Assembly (NCBI GenBank): GCA_031268215.1
Contig: JAIRXP010000039.1
Coordinates: 1-35,847 of the forward strand
From: Bifidobacteriaceae bacterium
Lineage (GTDB): Bacteria; Actinomycetota; Actinomycetes; Actinomycetales; WQXJ01
Length of the DNA stretch: 35,847 nt
Direction: 5' to 3'
Shown here: positions 1 through 8,463 of the stretch, piece after piece
Numbering within the stretch: the stretch's first letter is position 1
Layout of the letters: every line of letters begins with the position of its first letter
The notes under the pieces: generated by a model
What the model was told of the DNA's origin: nothing
Databases searched by the model: none
What the model saw: the letters and a program-made list of their open reading frames with translations, nothing else
Translations under genes and position numbers: made by a program

Positions 1-213
1 CCGAAAACGTTGAAGTACGGGAAGACCCGCAACAAGAAGGCTAACGACGAACCGTTGGATACGAGCGACCCGATCCCGTATCCACAAACTCAGGAAGAAT
101 GGGATGCGTTGACCGCCCGCGCCTTGGAGGCTCAAGCGAAACGTGAGGCGGCTGAAGCAGCAGCCGCAACCCAGCTAGACACCCAAACCCAATGGGAAGC
201 CACTCCGGAATGA
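1..213 (+). CDS. C-terminal part of an unidentified protein (partial)
   Basis: The reading frame is open from the first base of the window and stops at TGA 211-213, so this is probably the tail of a gene that begins outside. A TTG at position 10 could serve as a start for a 67-residue protein, but I see no convincing ribosome binding site. The visible part is hydrophilic. It begins with a basic stretch (KYGKTRNKK), continues through a Pro/Thr/Gln-rich section, and ends in an Ala/Glu-rich, probably helical segment (AKREAAEAAAAT) typical of a disordered or coiled tail. No domain is recognisable and no function is assigned. Its stop codon overlaps the ATG of a short ORF (ATGA, 210-213). Confidence 0.5.
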   Translation, partial: PKTLKYGKTRNKKANDEPLDTSDPIPYPQTQEEWDALTARALEAQAKREAAEAAAATQLDTQTQWEATPE

Positions 214-320
214 CACTCCCAACGGTTTGTTGCCACTGGTTGAAGTACGCCGATGAACCGTTCAACGGTTCGCTTGATGACGATGGAGGATATGGTGTGG
301 TTCTTGACGAGGGGACGTGA
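210..320 (+). CDS. Possible 36-residue small ORF
   Basis: An ATG at 210 overlaps the TGA of the preceding frame in an ATGA arrangement, as in translationally coupled genes, and the frame runs to TGA 318-320. The predicted 36-residue product is acidic (LDDDGG, LDEGT) with two adjacent cysteines near the N-terminus. It contains LKYADEP, which resembles LKYG and NDEP spread over the preceding frame, and the DNA repeats gttgaagtacg at 9-19 and 239-249. It could be a real small protein, a frameshifted tail of the upstream gene or chance. It overlaps the start of the downstream lipoprotein gene. Low confidence. Confidence 0.25.
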   Translation: MTLPTVCCHWLKYADEPFNGSLDDDGGYGVVLDEGT

Positions 321-837
321 ACCAGGCGGGCGGTCTCAGGGGCGCCAGCATGCCCGCATTCGGGTGAGAGCGCTGTTGGCCGGGTTCGTGTTGCTTGGCG
401 TCGTTGGCGCCTTGGGTGCTTGCCAGGAGGGTGATAAGGATCCGGTGCCGTCACCGTCGGGGTCTGCTCCGACGGCTTCGCCGGCGGATGAGTCGCGTGT
501 GATGGCTGACCAAGCGGAATCGGCTCAGGCGATGGCTGATTGTCTCAAAGGTCATGGGATTGAGACTGACGTGGAGGGGCGGGTAGCAGTGAAGGGTTAC
601 GCCTCTGATTTCATTTTGGTTTGGCCTAAGTTGACTTCCGCGTCCCACCTGGTGATCACCCCTGAGGGTGATGAAGAGATGACCGGTGACTACAACCCCG
701 GCACGGTGGACCGGTCCAAGCCAACGTTGATTGATGGCGACCGTGACATGACGAAAGAATACGTGGACTGCATCGAATCAAGCGGGTACTCGATCCCCGA
801 ACCCAAGACCAGCTCCGACAGCGAGACGGGAAACTAG
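292..837 (+). CDS. Small secreted lipoprotein of unknown function
   Basis: Counting from ATG 292, a basic N-region (RGRQHARIRVR) is followed by a hydrophobic stretch ending in the lipobox LGAC (Cys 44), then a Ser/Pro-rich linker. The signals fit a signal-peptidase-II lipoprotein anchored to the outer face of the membrane. The mature part of about 135 residues has a pair of cysteine motifs (ADCLKGHGIE and YVDCIESSGY), a pattern seen in many small actinobacterial lipoproteins of unknown role. The start is uncertain. GGAGG at 285-289 lies 5 bases from GTG 295 and only 2 from ATG 292; ATG 253 and GTG 364 are alternatives. GTG 364 would give a more usual 20-residue signal peptide but has no good ribosome binding site. 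No functional assignment. Confidence 0.75.
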   Translation: MVWFLTRGREPGGRSQGRQHARIRVRALLAGFVLLGVVGALGACQEGDKDPVPSPSGSAPTASPADESRVMADQAESAQAMADCLKGHGIETDVEGRVAVKGYASDFILVWPKLTSASHLVITPEGDEEMTGDYNPGTVDRSKPTLIDGDRDMTKEYVDCIESSGYSIPEPKTSSDSETGN

Positions 838-884
838 CGGGCTGGGCCAGCGAAGGGGCGACGACGGCCGCGCGGCACTCAAAC

Positions 885-3800
885 TTAGTGTTGGCCTGGC
901 GCCGGCCCCGGACCGGCCAACCTGGCGGCCAGACGCTTGAGGTAGTCCAGTGGACAACTGATCGGCACCGAAAGATCCTCCATGATGTAATGCACATAGC
1001 CTTTGACCTGATCAGCGACCACCCCGGCGCGGAGGGCCATGGCGGCCTGGTAAAGCATGACCTGCTCAGCGTGAACCGGCTTGGCGTGGCCGCCGTCAGA
1101 GCGCCCCGTCTTCCAGTCGACCACCACCATCCGGCCCAGCCGGTCCTGGAAAATGGCGTCGATCCGCGCCACCACGGCCCGGCCCAGTAGTTCGATCTCC
1201 AATTCAGCCTCAGCGGCGACCAACGAATTGGTTCCCGCCATCCAGCGCGACCGCCGGAACTTATCCATCAGGCTGCGCAATTGGGCCTCGGCAGCCGAAT
1301 CGACATGGCAGTCAAACAACAAAGAGGAATCCAGCATCCCTTGATGGGCCCGGCCGCCGGACAGGGCCGACAGCTCCAGCGCCGCCCGGCGGTGGAATTC
1401 CTCGCCTAGCCCGGCGCCCCGGCTGGGCGGCGAGGGAACAGGCCGGCGCAGGGACTCAATCGCTCGCGGGTCCTGGCCGGCCAGGCCAATCAACGCCGTC
1501 GCTGAGGTCTGATCCGGCAAAGTCACCCTGGGCGGGCCCTCCCGCTCATCCTCACGAATCAGCAGGGCCGCGCGGCTGGCCAAATCGGAGCCCATTTCTT
1601 CGAGCAACATGGCTGCCTGACGGAGTTGAAGGCGCCCAGGGCAACTGGCGGCGGGACCGGCATCAGACATCGCTACCGCGCCGTTGGTATGAGCCAGCCC
1701 CAGTTCTTCCCCGGCCTGGCCAAGAGCTGTGGCAGCCGCCGCCAAGGTAGGTTGCCGGTGCCCGGCAGGATCCGCTGGTGGCCAGACCGCGACTACCGGC
1801 GCAGCCTCTTCCGGCTCTGCACAGCCAGGGTCCGGAGCCCAAGCCGAATCGCTGACTAGTCCGGCGGACACCAGTTCCTGAAGGAACACCGACGGTGGCC
1901 GGGAGGTCTTGGTCCCGGTCGCATACCACCAACCGGAAAGGTACAAGTGGCTCTTGGCCCGAGTGACCGCGACGTAAGCGACTCGCCTCTCCTCAGCCAG
2001 GAAATGGCGGCCCACTTGGTGTTTGAAGTGATCAAGCTGGGTTTCGAGTTCAACCACATCGGCTGCGTCTTCATAGTTGAAGGCTGGCAATCCGGCTCGG
2101 TCCAGGCGCAACGGCCAAGGCAGTCCGCCACTCGCACCGGCAGTATGGGCATCACTCAACCAGCCCAAACCGTAGGGTTCGCGGCTGGACTCCCGCACTT
2201 TCATCTTGACCGCCGGGAAACCGGCCTCCACCAGCCCAGGCACACAGACCACGTCCCACTCGAGCCCTTTAGCACCGTGAACGGTCAGCAACTGCACCGC
2301 CCCACCGGGGGCGGGGACCTCAGCCAGATCAAGTCCATCCGAAATCTCGCTTTCCGCTTCCAACCAATCGAGGAATCCCTCCAGGCTGGCCTGGTCTTGC
2401 CCGGTGGCGTAATCATGTGCCTCATTGACTAACTGGTTGATCTGGGCCCGGCCGGAGGGACCGCCCGCCGCCATCAGGTCAAGGTCCAGGCCGAGGGCCT
2501 TTTCCGCCTCCAGCACTAGCTCCGGCAGGCTCAAGTAGGAGGCGGCCTCGCGCAGCCGGCGCAATACCCGCCGAATACGGCGCAAGCGGGTCATGCCTTC
2601 TGAGCTGATACCGGTGGTCCCGGTCTTTCCGGAGGTTCCCGCGACGGCTTCGAGGGCGTCAAGAATGGCCAGGCGTTCCTCGCTTTCAGGACCTTGACCG
2701 CCGGCAGGCGATGGATCCTCCGGGTCATGCACCGGACGGGTCAGCTTGCTCAGAAGATCGAGGTCTTTCACCCCGACCGCGAACCGGGCCGAGGTCGCTA
2801 ACCGCATGAAGGCATCTCCTCGGGTCAAGTCCTGGCTGGCGGTCAGGGCACTGACAATGTCTTGGACCTCCGGCGTCCGCAGCAGGCCACCGCGGCCAAT
2901 CACCTCGTAGTCTAGGCCGGCGGCTTCCAGCGCTTGGGTGATCGGATCCAGCCGGCTTCTGGTTCGCACCAGCACGGCAGCGGTCCGGGGAACTGGGCCG
3001 TCCAAGAACGGCGCCCAATGCTGCGATAGGTATTCCGCTATGGCTTGGGCCTCTTCGTTCTGGGTGGCGAAGTAGGCTGCCTCGGCCTGGCCGGGGCCGG
3101 CCTCCGCCCGTGGCCGCAATTCGGGCAGATCGATTGAGCTAGATCCCCGCAGTGGTTCCGCCACTTGGTTGGCCACGGCCAGGACGGCCCGGTCATTACG
3201 CCGGGCAATGGTCAAGTAGGAAGTCGGCTGTAGCTCTTCCGCGCTGTCTTCACCAGTCCGCCAAAACCGGTCCTTGAAGGCCGCCAGAGCGGTGGCGGAA
3301 GCCCCGCGCCAGCCGTAAATCGATTGATTCGGATCCCCGACCGCCATGACCGGCGTAGCACCGAACAGTGCACTCAAGAAGTCGACCTGGGACGCCGACG
3401 TGTCCTGAAACTCATCCAACAGGACGGCCTGAAACCGCTCTTGTTCGGCCACGGTCACGGAACTGGAAGCGCCGCCGCGGGCCAGCCGCCGCGCCCATGC
3501 CGCTTGGTCGGCGAAATCCATGACCCCAAGCTCCGCCTGACGCTCCCGGTACCGCTCAATCAGCCCGGCGGCCGCGCGACGGCCCCGCAGGGCCTTGACA
3601 ACACTGTTCAACCCTGGGACTACCTTCTTGACCCGACCAGTCACCGGGTTGATCCCCGGCGGCTTATCACTCAAGGAACTGATCGCCTGGTCAAGATAGG
3701 CCACCAGGTCCCCCGGCCCCACTTCATTGTCAACGGTTTGACTGGCCAGGGACAGCAGCAAATGGACCAGCCAGCCAACGCCAGCGTCAACGTCTTCCGA

Positions 3801-4253
3801 ACCCGCCCAGCCTTCAACTACATCAGTCGCCACGCGCCACCTTTGCGCCTGCGTCAAGATACGGGCTTCCGGGTCCGCCCCAACCAGCAGACCATAACCA
3901 CGCACAATGGTTGAGGCGTAGGCATCATAAGTCGACACGGTTGGGGAAAGGGCGTCCTCTCCGCCCGCCATTGCGGCCGGTAGCTGCGCCAGCATGAAAC
4001 GAATTCGGCCAGCCAGTTCAGCGGCCGCCTTGCGGGTAAAGGTCAACCCCAAGATCGCTTCTGGAGCTACCAGTCCGTTCGCCACCAGGTAAACAACGCG
4101 CATGGCCATGACGAACGTCTTGCCGGCCCCGGCGCCAGCCACCACCAGGCGTGAGGCCAGTGGCGCACCAATGACTTCAGTCTGCTCCTCGGTCAAAATG
4201 ATGCCCCCGCCGATCAGTTCGGCCAAACGCTGCGGCCCCAATGGCGGGCTCAT
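885..4253 (-). CDS. adnB: AdnB-like ATP-dependent helicase-nuclease subunit
   Basis: UvrD-like superfamily 1A helicase with a C-terminal RecB-type nuclease, 1122 residues. Visible motifs: Walker A GAGAGKT at 40-46, motif Ia TFTRKAAAEL at 71-80, Walker B DEFQDT at 280-285, motif III GDPNQSIYGWRGA at 306-318, motif V TVHGAKGLEWDVV at 657-669 and motif VI AVTRAK at 762-767. The nuclease core is near the C-terminus, with an upstream Asp (RIDAIF), VVDWKTG (Asp 1046, Lys 1048) and a following QVMLYQ. No iron-sulfur cysteine set is present, as expected for AdnB. In mycobacteria AdnA and AdnB form a heterodimeric motor-nuclease that resects double-strand breaks. All motor motifs look intact here, consistent with AdnB being the main motor. 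The start ATG (4251-4253) overlaps the adnA stop as ATGA; a frame extending to 4307 would intrude into adnA and is not used. Confidence 0.93.
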   Translation of the reverse strand: MSPPLGPQRLAELIGGGIILTEEQTEVIGAPLASRLVVAGAGAGKTFVMAMRVVYLVANGLVAPEAILGLTFTRKAAAELAGRIRFMLAQLPAAMAGGEDALSPTVSTYDAYASTIVRGYGLLVGADPEARILTQAQRWRVATDVVEGWAGSEDVDAGVGWLVHLLLSLASQTVDNEVGPGDLVAYLDQAISSLSDKPPGINPVTGRVKKVVPGLNSVVKALRGRRAAAGLIERYRERQAELGVMDFADQAAWARRLARGGASSSVTVAEQERFQAVLLDEFQDTSASQVDFLSALFGATPVMAVGDPNQSIYGWRGASATALAAFKDRFWRTGEDSAEELQPTSYLTIARRNDRAVLAVANQVAEPLRGSSSIDLPELRPRAEAGPGQAEAAYFATQNEEAQAIAEYLSQHWAPFLDGPVPRTAAVLVRTRSRLDPITQALEAAGLDYEVIGRGGLLRTPEVQDIVSALTASQDLTRGDAFMRLATSARFAVGVKDLDLLSKLTRPVHDPEDPSPAGGQGPESEERLAILDALEAVAGTSGKTGTTGISSEGMTRLRRIRRVLRRLREAASYLSLPELVLEAEKALGLDLDLMAAGGPSGRAQINQLVNEAHDYATGQDQASLEGFLDWLEAESEISDGLDLAEVPAPGGAVQLLTVHGAKGLEWDVVCVPGLVEAGFPAVKMKVRESSREPYGLGWLSDAHTAGASGGLPWPLRLDRAGLPAFNYEDAADVVELETQLDHFKHQVGRHFLAEERRVAYVAVTRAKSHLYLSGWWYATGTKTSRPPSVFLQELVSAGLVSDSAWAPDPGCAEPEEAAPVVAVWPPADPAGHRQPTLAAAATALGQAGEELGLAHTNGAVAMSDAGPAASCPGRLQLRQAAMLLEEMGSDLASRAALLIREDEREGPPRVTLPDQTSATALIGLAGQDPRAIESLRRPVPSPPSRGAGLGEEFHRRAALELSALSGGRAHQGMLDSSLLFDCHVDSAAEAQLRSLMDKFRRSRWMAGTNSLVAAEAELEIELLGRAVVARIDAIFQDRLGRMVVVDWKTGRSDGGHAKPVHAEQVMLYQAAMALRAGVVADQVKGYVHYIMEDLSVPISCPLDYLKRLAARLAGPGPAPGQH

Positions 4254-7200
4254 GCGATCACCTGCCGACCCTCCGGCAAAGCCGGGCAAGAACTCTTGAC
4301 AGCACAACTGTGGCAGTGCGGACCGGGCCGGGCCTCAAAGCCTGGGCCAGCGGCGTCTTCCGCGCATCGCTCCAACAGAGTGATCATCCAATTGGGGTCT
4401 TCGCTGCCAGACAAAGCAGCCTGCCGCAGCTCCGCAGGCCCCCTGGCACCACGGCTCAAGTACACCAGGACGGCCTCACTGGCGGCGGCGTGGGGAGGCA
4501 CCAGGCCCGCGTTGATGGCCAATTGGTAACTGCCCAATTGCGGGTTGGCTGCCGCTTCCGCAGCGGTGATCGCCGTCTTCCCGGTCTTGAAATCAACCAC
4601 CCGTACCTTGCCGTCACCGGCCTCTTCGAGGCGGTCGATGCGCCCCGCCAGACGAACCGGCAAGGCGGTGGCGCCCGGACCGGGCGCCACCATGATCTCC
4701 GCTTCATTGGCCACCAGGCCGGGATGGGCCCGCTGGTAAACGCCCAGCCGCGCCGCCATTTCCAGAGCCTCCGCCTTCAGGCGGCGGCCTGAGTAGTTGT
4801 CCGCCAGACCCAGTTCCGGCCACTGTTCCTCTAGGCGTTCCCTCAGCTCTTCCGGTCCCGCCCGTGGGTACTGTTCCGCCAGCCAGTGAATCAGCGTCCC
4901 CAATGAGGCCCGGTCCCCGCCCTCACGGCTGCCGCCGGCTTTGTTCAGAGCCCACAACAGGGGGCACCTGGACAAAGAATCCACTTTAGATGGAGTCAGC
5001 ACCGGCGCTGAGGCGGGGGGGTATAGGCGGGCGCTCACTGACGGGCTGACCAGTCCGGGCCATCCGGCCGGATCAGCGCCATCTATACCCGCCGCCGCCA
5101 ATACTGCCAGCACCCGTGCGGCTTCTCTCCTTCCCGCTTCCCCGGTGACCGCCGGCGAATCCGGCACAGCCGAATCCTGCACGGCCGGTGCCTCCGGCAG
5201 AGCCGAAGCCCCCTGGCCAGCCAGCGCCCTCTGACCGAGCGGTGCTTCCCGACCAGGCGGCGTGGGCGGAACCAGGCCGGTCAGTGCCGCCCGCGCCTCG
5301 GCGACAATTCCCCGCAGGTCAAATGGCCATCCGGGACCGCCCGCTATCCAGCCCCCATCCGGAGCCCTGCCAACTTGGGATGGTGTCGCCATAGAAGAAC
5401 TGCCCTGCGACTCCGCCAGCCAGCGGAAAAACCGCGATGGTTGCTCATCGGTGTTGGCCACGGCCACCGCCAGGACTTCGCGCTTGGCCCGCGTCAGCGC
5501 CAGCGCGAACGTCCGGGTCTCATCCTCCAGTACTTCGCGGCGCCGCTGGGCGCCGGAAGGGGCCGCGTCCTTACCGTCAACTATGTCCGCCAGCCTGCCG
5601 GCCCCCAGCAAAGTGTCCCGCAGGCGCAAGTCAGGCCACACGTCCTCTTGAAGCCCGACCAATGCGACCAGGTCCCATTCCCGCCCAATCCCGGCCGTGG
5701 CGGTCGAAACGATCATCCGGTCACCTTCTGGCGCGTGCGCTGCGATCGTGTCAGACGGGAGTTCTTGGGCTTTCAAATAGGACACGAAGCCCGCCGGACC
5801 GGATCCAGGTTTACGAGCATCATGCCTGCCAGCAGCGGCGAACAGGGCCAGTACAGCGTCCAGATCACCGTCCGCCCTGGTCCCGCGCGGCCCCCCGGCC
5901 AAGGCCCACCCTGACCAAAGCTCGCTCAGGCCGGTGGCCTGCCAAATGGCCCACAGGACAGCTGCGGCACTGGCGCCATGGCGAGCGGCCGCCACTTTGC
6001 CCGCCTTGATGGCGGCCCGTAAACGGCCCAAGGCCGGACGCAACCGCTCCGGTACAGCACTCTCCAGCCAATCACTGTCCGCAGACCCGGCCCACGCCCC
6101 ACGGTCACCCATCCCGCCGCCAGCAGGACCATCATTCGCTGTGCCACCCGCCGCTTGGACGCCAGCCTCCGGGCCCTCCTCCTCCGGGCTACCCGCCGCT
6201 GGGCCGCCTAGCTCTGGGCCATCCGCCGCCAGCAGCCGGGCCAAGAGTTCATCCGGCGCCGCCACGGCGCCAGCGCGGCCAGCTGCCCGGCCGAGTGACC
6301 GGCGCAGTTCCCGCAAATCCGCCGCATCCAAGCCGCCAACGCTTGATCCGGCCAAGCGGGCCGCGACGGCCGGGGTCAGGCCCTCCGGCCCGGCCGAGCA
6401 ACGCAACACCTCAACCAGGGGCGCGACCGCCGGATGGTCAGTCGCCAGTACCTCCGAACCCGGAACCCGGACAGGCAAACCGGCGCTGGTCAACAAAGAC
6501 CGCAAGAGTGCCACTTGACCAGCGGTTCTGGTCAGAACGGCCATCTTGTTCCAGGGCAGACCCTGACCGGCGTGGGCCTCACGAAAACGCCGTGCGATGG
6601 CGGCCGCCACCTCCGCCTGCGAGCCGACCACCACTGCGCGCACTTGGCCAGGCACTGCAGCAGCCGCTGTAGGAAGCGCCCCTGCCCGGCGGGAGCGCCC
6701 GCCTGGCCGGAGACGACCCACCACCCCAGCCGAACACTGAAATAGGTCCCCGGACTGGCGCCAGCATTTGGCAAGTACCACCTCGCGGGCCTGCCATCCG
6801 GCTGGGGCCGGGAGGGTGGATTCAGCCAAGGCCCCGGGAATGGCGCCCCGGAATGACTGTGCGGCCGTGTCGGGGCTGCCCAAGCACACGACCTGGGTAC
6901 CCAGGGTGGACAACTCCACCACCAGCCGGTGCAGGGCCAGCGAGGCCTCCTGGTAGTCATCGACAATCACCAGATCCCAATTAGGGCGTAACGCCGGATC
7001 GAGTTGGACTGTCTGCCCGCGAACCTCAAACGGCTTGGACCAGTCGCGTAGGCACAAGTAAGCCTGTGCCACCATGGCCGCAGCGTCCAGTTTCAAGCCC
7101 GCGTCAGCGGTGTTCCGCATATCCAGAGTGTCGAGGTAACGCTGATAGAACTGGGCCGCCGCCCGCCATTCCGGACGGCCGTAGTCCTGGCCCAAGCAGT

Positions 7201-7849
7201 CCAGCCCAAAAGGGTCCAGACCCCTTTCCGCCGCCCGCATCAGCAAGTCCCTGAGTTCATTACGGAACGCCGCCAGGCCCAACGCCGCGGGCGGGATCCT
7301 ATCCGGCCAGTCAACGCCGGGCGCGGCCGGGCCACCGTCCAGCCCAAGCAGCGTGGTCAGCGCCGCCGCTTGTTCGGCGCCGGTTACCATCTGCGGCTGA
7401 TATTCCGCCGAGGCCTCCAGCGCGAACTCCAGTGGCAGCGCCGCCACCGCCCGGGCCCGCCGTTCCAAGATGGTCATGGCCAGCGACGTGGGAGTAACCG
7501 CCGGGCGTCCTTCAACTACCGCCCCCGCCCGCCGGACGATCCGGGCGGACAAGGCCGCTGCGGCGTGCCTGTCCGAACTCACCACCACGACCTGGCGCCC
7601 ACCCCGGCCCAGGCCGCGCTGCCGTTCCTGCGAATCACCCGGGAATCCACCGCCCAGCCCGGCCCCCAACGCCGCCGATGCCGCCAACTCGGCTACCAAG
7701 GTCTTGCCAGTACCAGGAAACCCGAACACGCTCACCGGGCCGCCTTGCGCGATCAGGGCCAGGGCCTCTTCTTGCGTCTGGTCCGGCACCACCCTGCCCA
7801 AGGGCGGCGGCGTCAAGTCCAGTTCAAGCGCCGGGCGGTCCGTTTCCAT
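4250..7849 (-). CDS. adnA: AdnA-like helicase-nuclease subunit with iron-sulfur nuclease
   Basis: 1199 residues, first gene of the adnAB pair. An N-terminal UvrD-like motor is followed by a C-terminal RecB/AddB-type nuclease. Walker A is GFPGTGKT at 43-50. Walker B is the variant VDDYQ at 296-300, and motif III is divergent (SPDTAAQSFRGA, 325-336), so this motor looks weaker than that of AdnB. Motif VI is ALTRAK. The nuclease shows Asp 1072 (GRIDRL), VVDFKTG with Asp 1086 and Lys 1088, and QLGSYQ at 1104-1109. Cys 962 plus Cys 1179, 1182 and 1188 (C-x2-C-x5-C) match the iron-sulfur clamp of AddB-like nucleases. Residues about 543-592 are a Gly/Ala/Glu-rich low-complexity insertion, and another Ala/Pro-rich linker lies between motor and nuclease. 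The ATG start has GGAAGGTGG about 12 bases upstream. It is divergent from the DUF3107 gene across 141 bp. Confidence 0.92.
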   Translation of the reverse strand: METDRPALELDLTPPPLGRVVPDQTQEEALALIAQGGPVSVFGFPGTGKTLVAELAASAALGAGLGGGFPGDSQERQRGLGRGGRQVVVVSSDRHAAAALSARIVRRAGAVVEGRPAVTPTSLAMTILERRARAVAALPLEFALEASAEYQPQMVTGAEQAAALTTLLGLDGGPAAPGVDWPDRIPPAALGLAAFRNELRDLLMRAAERGLDPFGLDCLGQDYGRPEWRAAAQFYQRYLDTLDMRNTADAGLKLDAAAMVAQAYLCLRDWSKPFEVRGQTVQLDPALRPNWDLVIVDDYQEASLALHRLVVELSTLGTQVVCLGSPDTAAQSFRGAIPGALAESTLPAPAGWQAREVVLAKCWRQSGDLFQCSAGVVGRLRPGGRSRRAGALPTAAAAVPGQVRAVVVGSQAEVAAAIARRFREAHAGQGLPWNKMAVLTRTAGQVALLRSLLTSAGLPVRVPGSEVLATDHPAVAPLVEVLRCSAGPEGLTPAVAARLAGSSVGGLDAADLRELRRSLGRAAGRAGAVAAPDELLARLLAADGPELGGPAAGSPEEEGPEAGVQAAGGTANDGPAGGGMGDRGAWAGSADSDWLESAVPERLRPALGRLRAAIKAGKVAAARHGASAAAVLWAIWQATGLSELWSGWALAGGPRGTRADGDLDAVLALFAAAGRHDARKPGSGPAGFVSYLKAQELPSDTIAAHAPEGDRMIVSTATAGIGREWDLVALVGLQEDVWPDLRLRDTLLGAGRLADIVDGKDAAPSGAQRRREVLEDETRTFALALTRAKREVLAVAVANTDEQPSRFFRWLAESQGSSSMATPSQVGRAPDGGWIAGGPGWPFDLRGIVAEARAALTGLVPPTPPGREAPLGQRALAGQGASALPEAPAVQDSAVPDSPAVTGEAGRREAARVLAVLAAAGIDGADPAGWPGLVSPSVSARLYPPASAPVLTPSKVDSLSRCPLLWALNKAGGSREGGDRASLGTLIHWLAEQYPRAGPEELRERLEEQWPELGLADNYSGRRLKAEALEMAARLGVYQRAHPGLVANEAEIMVAPGPGATALPVRLAGRIDRLEEAGDGKVRVVDFKTGKTAITAAEAAANPQLGSYQLAINAGLVPPHAAASEAVLVYLSRGARGPAELRQAALSGSEDPNWMITLLERCAEDAAGPGFEARPGPHCHSCAVKSSCPALPEGRQVIA

Positions 7850-7977
7850 GAACCAATCACACCACCTTCCTCTGACACGATCCTGACCTGCTGGTTGACT
7901 CCCACCGGCCCGCTAGGTGGCGCTTACGCTGAAGGCCAAATCAGCCAGGCCGCGCCCCCGGCCAAGGAGGCGGGCTT

Positions 7978-7983
7978 TAGAAT
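7978..7983 (+). promoter_or_regulatory. Candidate -10 element of a leaderless promoter (DUF3107 gene)
   Basis: TAGAAT ends 7 bases before the ATG at 7991, the distance expected if transcription starts at the start codon. No TTGAC-like -35 box is seen at the usual spacing. AAGGAGG at 7964-7970 is 20 bases from the ATG, too far for normal initiation, which favours a leaderless reading. Confidence 0.45.
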
Positions 7984-7990
7984 CGGCCCC

Positions 7991-8215
7991 ATGGAGATCA
8001 CCATCGGAATGCGCCAAGCCGCCCGGGAAATCACACTCAATGTAGACCAGAAGACGGGTGACGTGCGGGACACCATCGCCACCGCCATCCAGGAGGGCCA
8101 GCCCCTGATCACCCTGACAGACAAGCAAGGACGCACCGTGATTATCCCGACCCGCGCCTTGGCCTATGTAGAAATCGGAGCGAACTCGGCCCGACGGGTC
8201 GGCTTCGGCGCTTGA
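7991..8215 (+). CDS. DUF3107 domain protein
   Basis: A 74-residue protein matching the small actinobacterial DUF3107 family over its whole length. It opens with MEITIGMRQAAREI, has a central LITLTDKQGRTVIIP and ends in YVEIGANSARRVGFGA; the YVEIG...RRVGFGA ending is the family signature. The molecular function is not known. The ATG at 7991 matches the usual family N-terminus, so longer frames upstream are rejected. The gene lies between the divergent adnAB pair and a DEAD-box helicase. I recall an RhlE-type helicase, a DUF3107 protein and the AdnAB genes lying close together in mycobacteria, which supports a conserved neighbourhood. Confidence 0.9.
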   Translation: MEITIGMRQAAREITLNVDQKTGDVRDTIATAIQEGQPLITLTDKQGRTVIIPTRALAYVEIGANSARRVGFGA

Positions 8216-8405
8216 CCTCACCAACGCGAGCGCGCGGCATCGGGCAAGCAGACCAAAAGCCCCGAAGCGAACACGACGAACTGAGCGGGACCCCCTAATT
8301 ATGCCCGCCCAAGGCGTAAACTGGGCAGCGACGAATTGGGCTGACCGGCCGCAAGCGCGACTTCAATGACTTAACTGAGCGATCGGCTGCCCGGCGTGGC
8401 ACGCA

Positions 8406-8423
8406 CCGTTGACCCGTCAACGG
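8406..8423. promoter_or_regulatory. 18-bp perfect palindrome upstream of the DEAD-box helicase
   Basis: CCGTTGAC-CC-GTCAACGG is a perfect 8+8 bp dyad with a 2-base centre, 40 bases upstream of the TTG start at 8464. It sits in the 248-bp gap 8216-8463, which otherwise shows nothing I can name. Its size and position suit an operator for a dimeric regulator; the binding protein is unknown. Confidence 0.4.
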
Positions 8424-8463
8424 CCGCCCGCGCCAGCCATGATCGACTGAAGGAATTGACCAC

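Noticed and set aside
4241..6745. Several long open frames on the plus strand opposite adnA, and similar ones opposite adnB, thiolase and DhaKL
   Set aside because: They are by-products of high GC content in the opposite strand. Their products are Arg/Pro/Ser-rich with no recognisable domain, and the minus-strand genes carry full motif sets.
7895..7900. TTGACT as -35 box for the DUF3107 gene
   Set aside because: No acceptable -10 hexamer lies 16-19 bases downstream; the closest TANNNT strings are 13 and 24 bases away.
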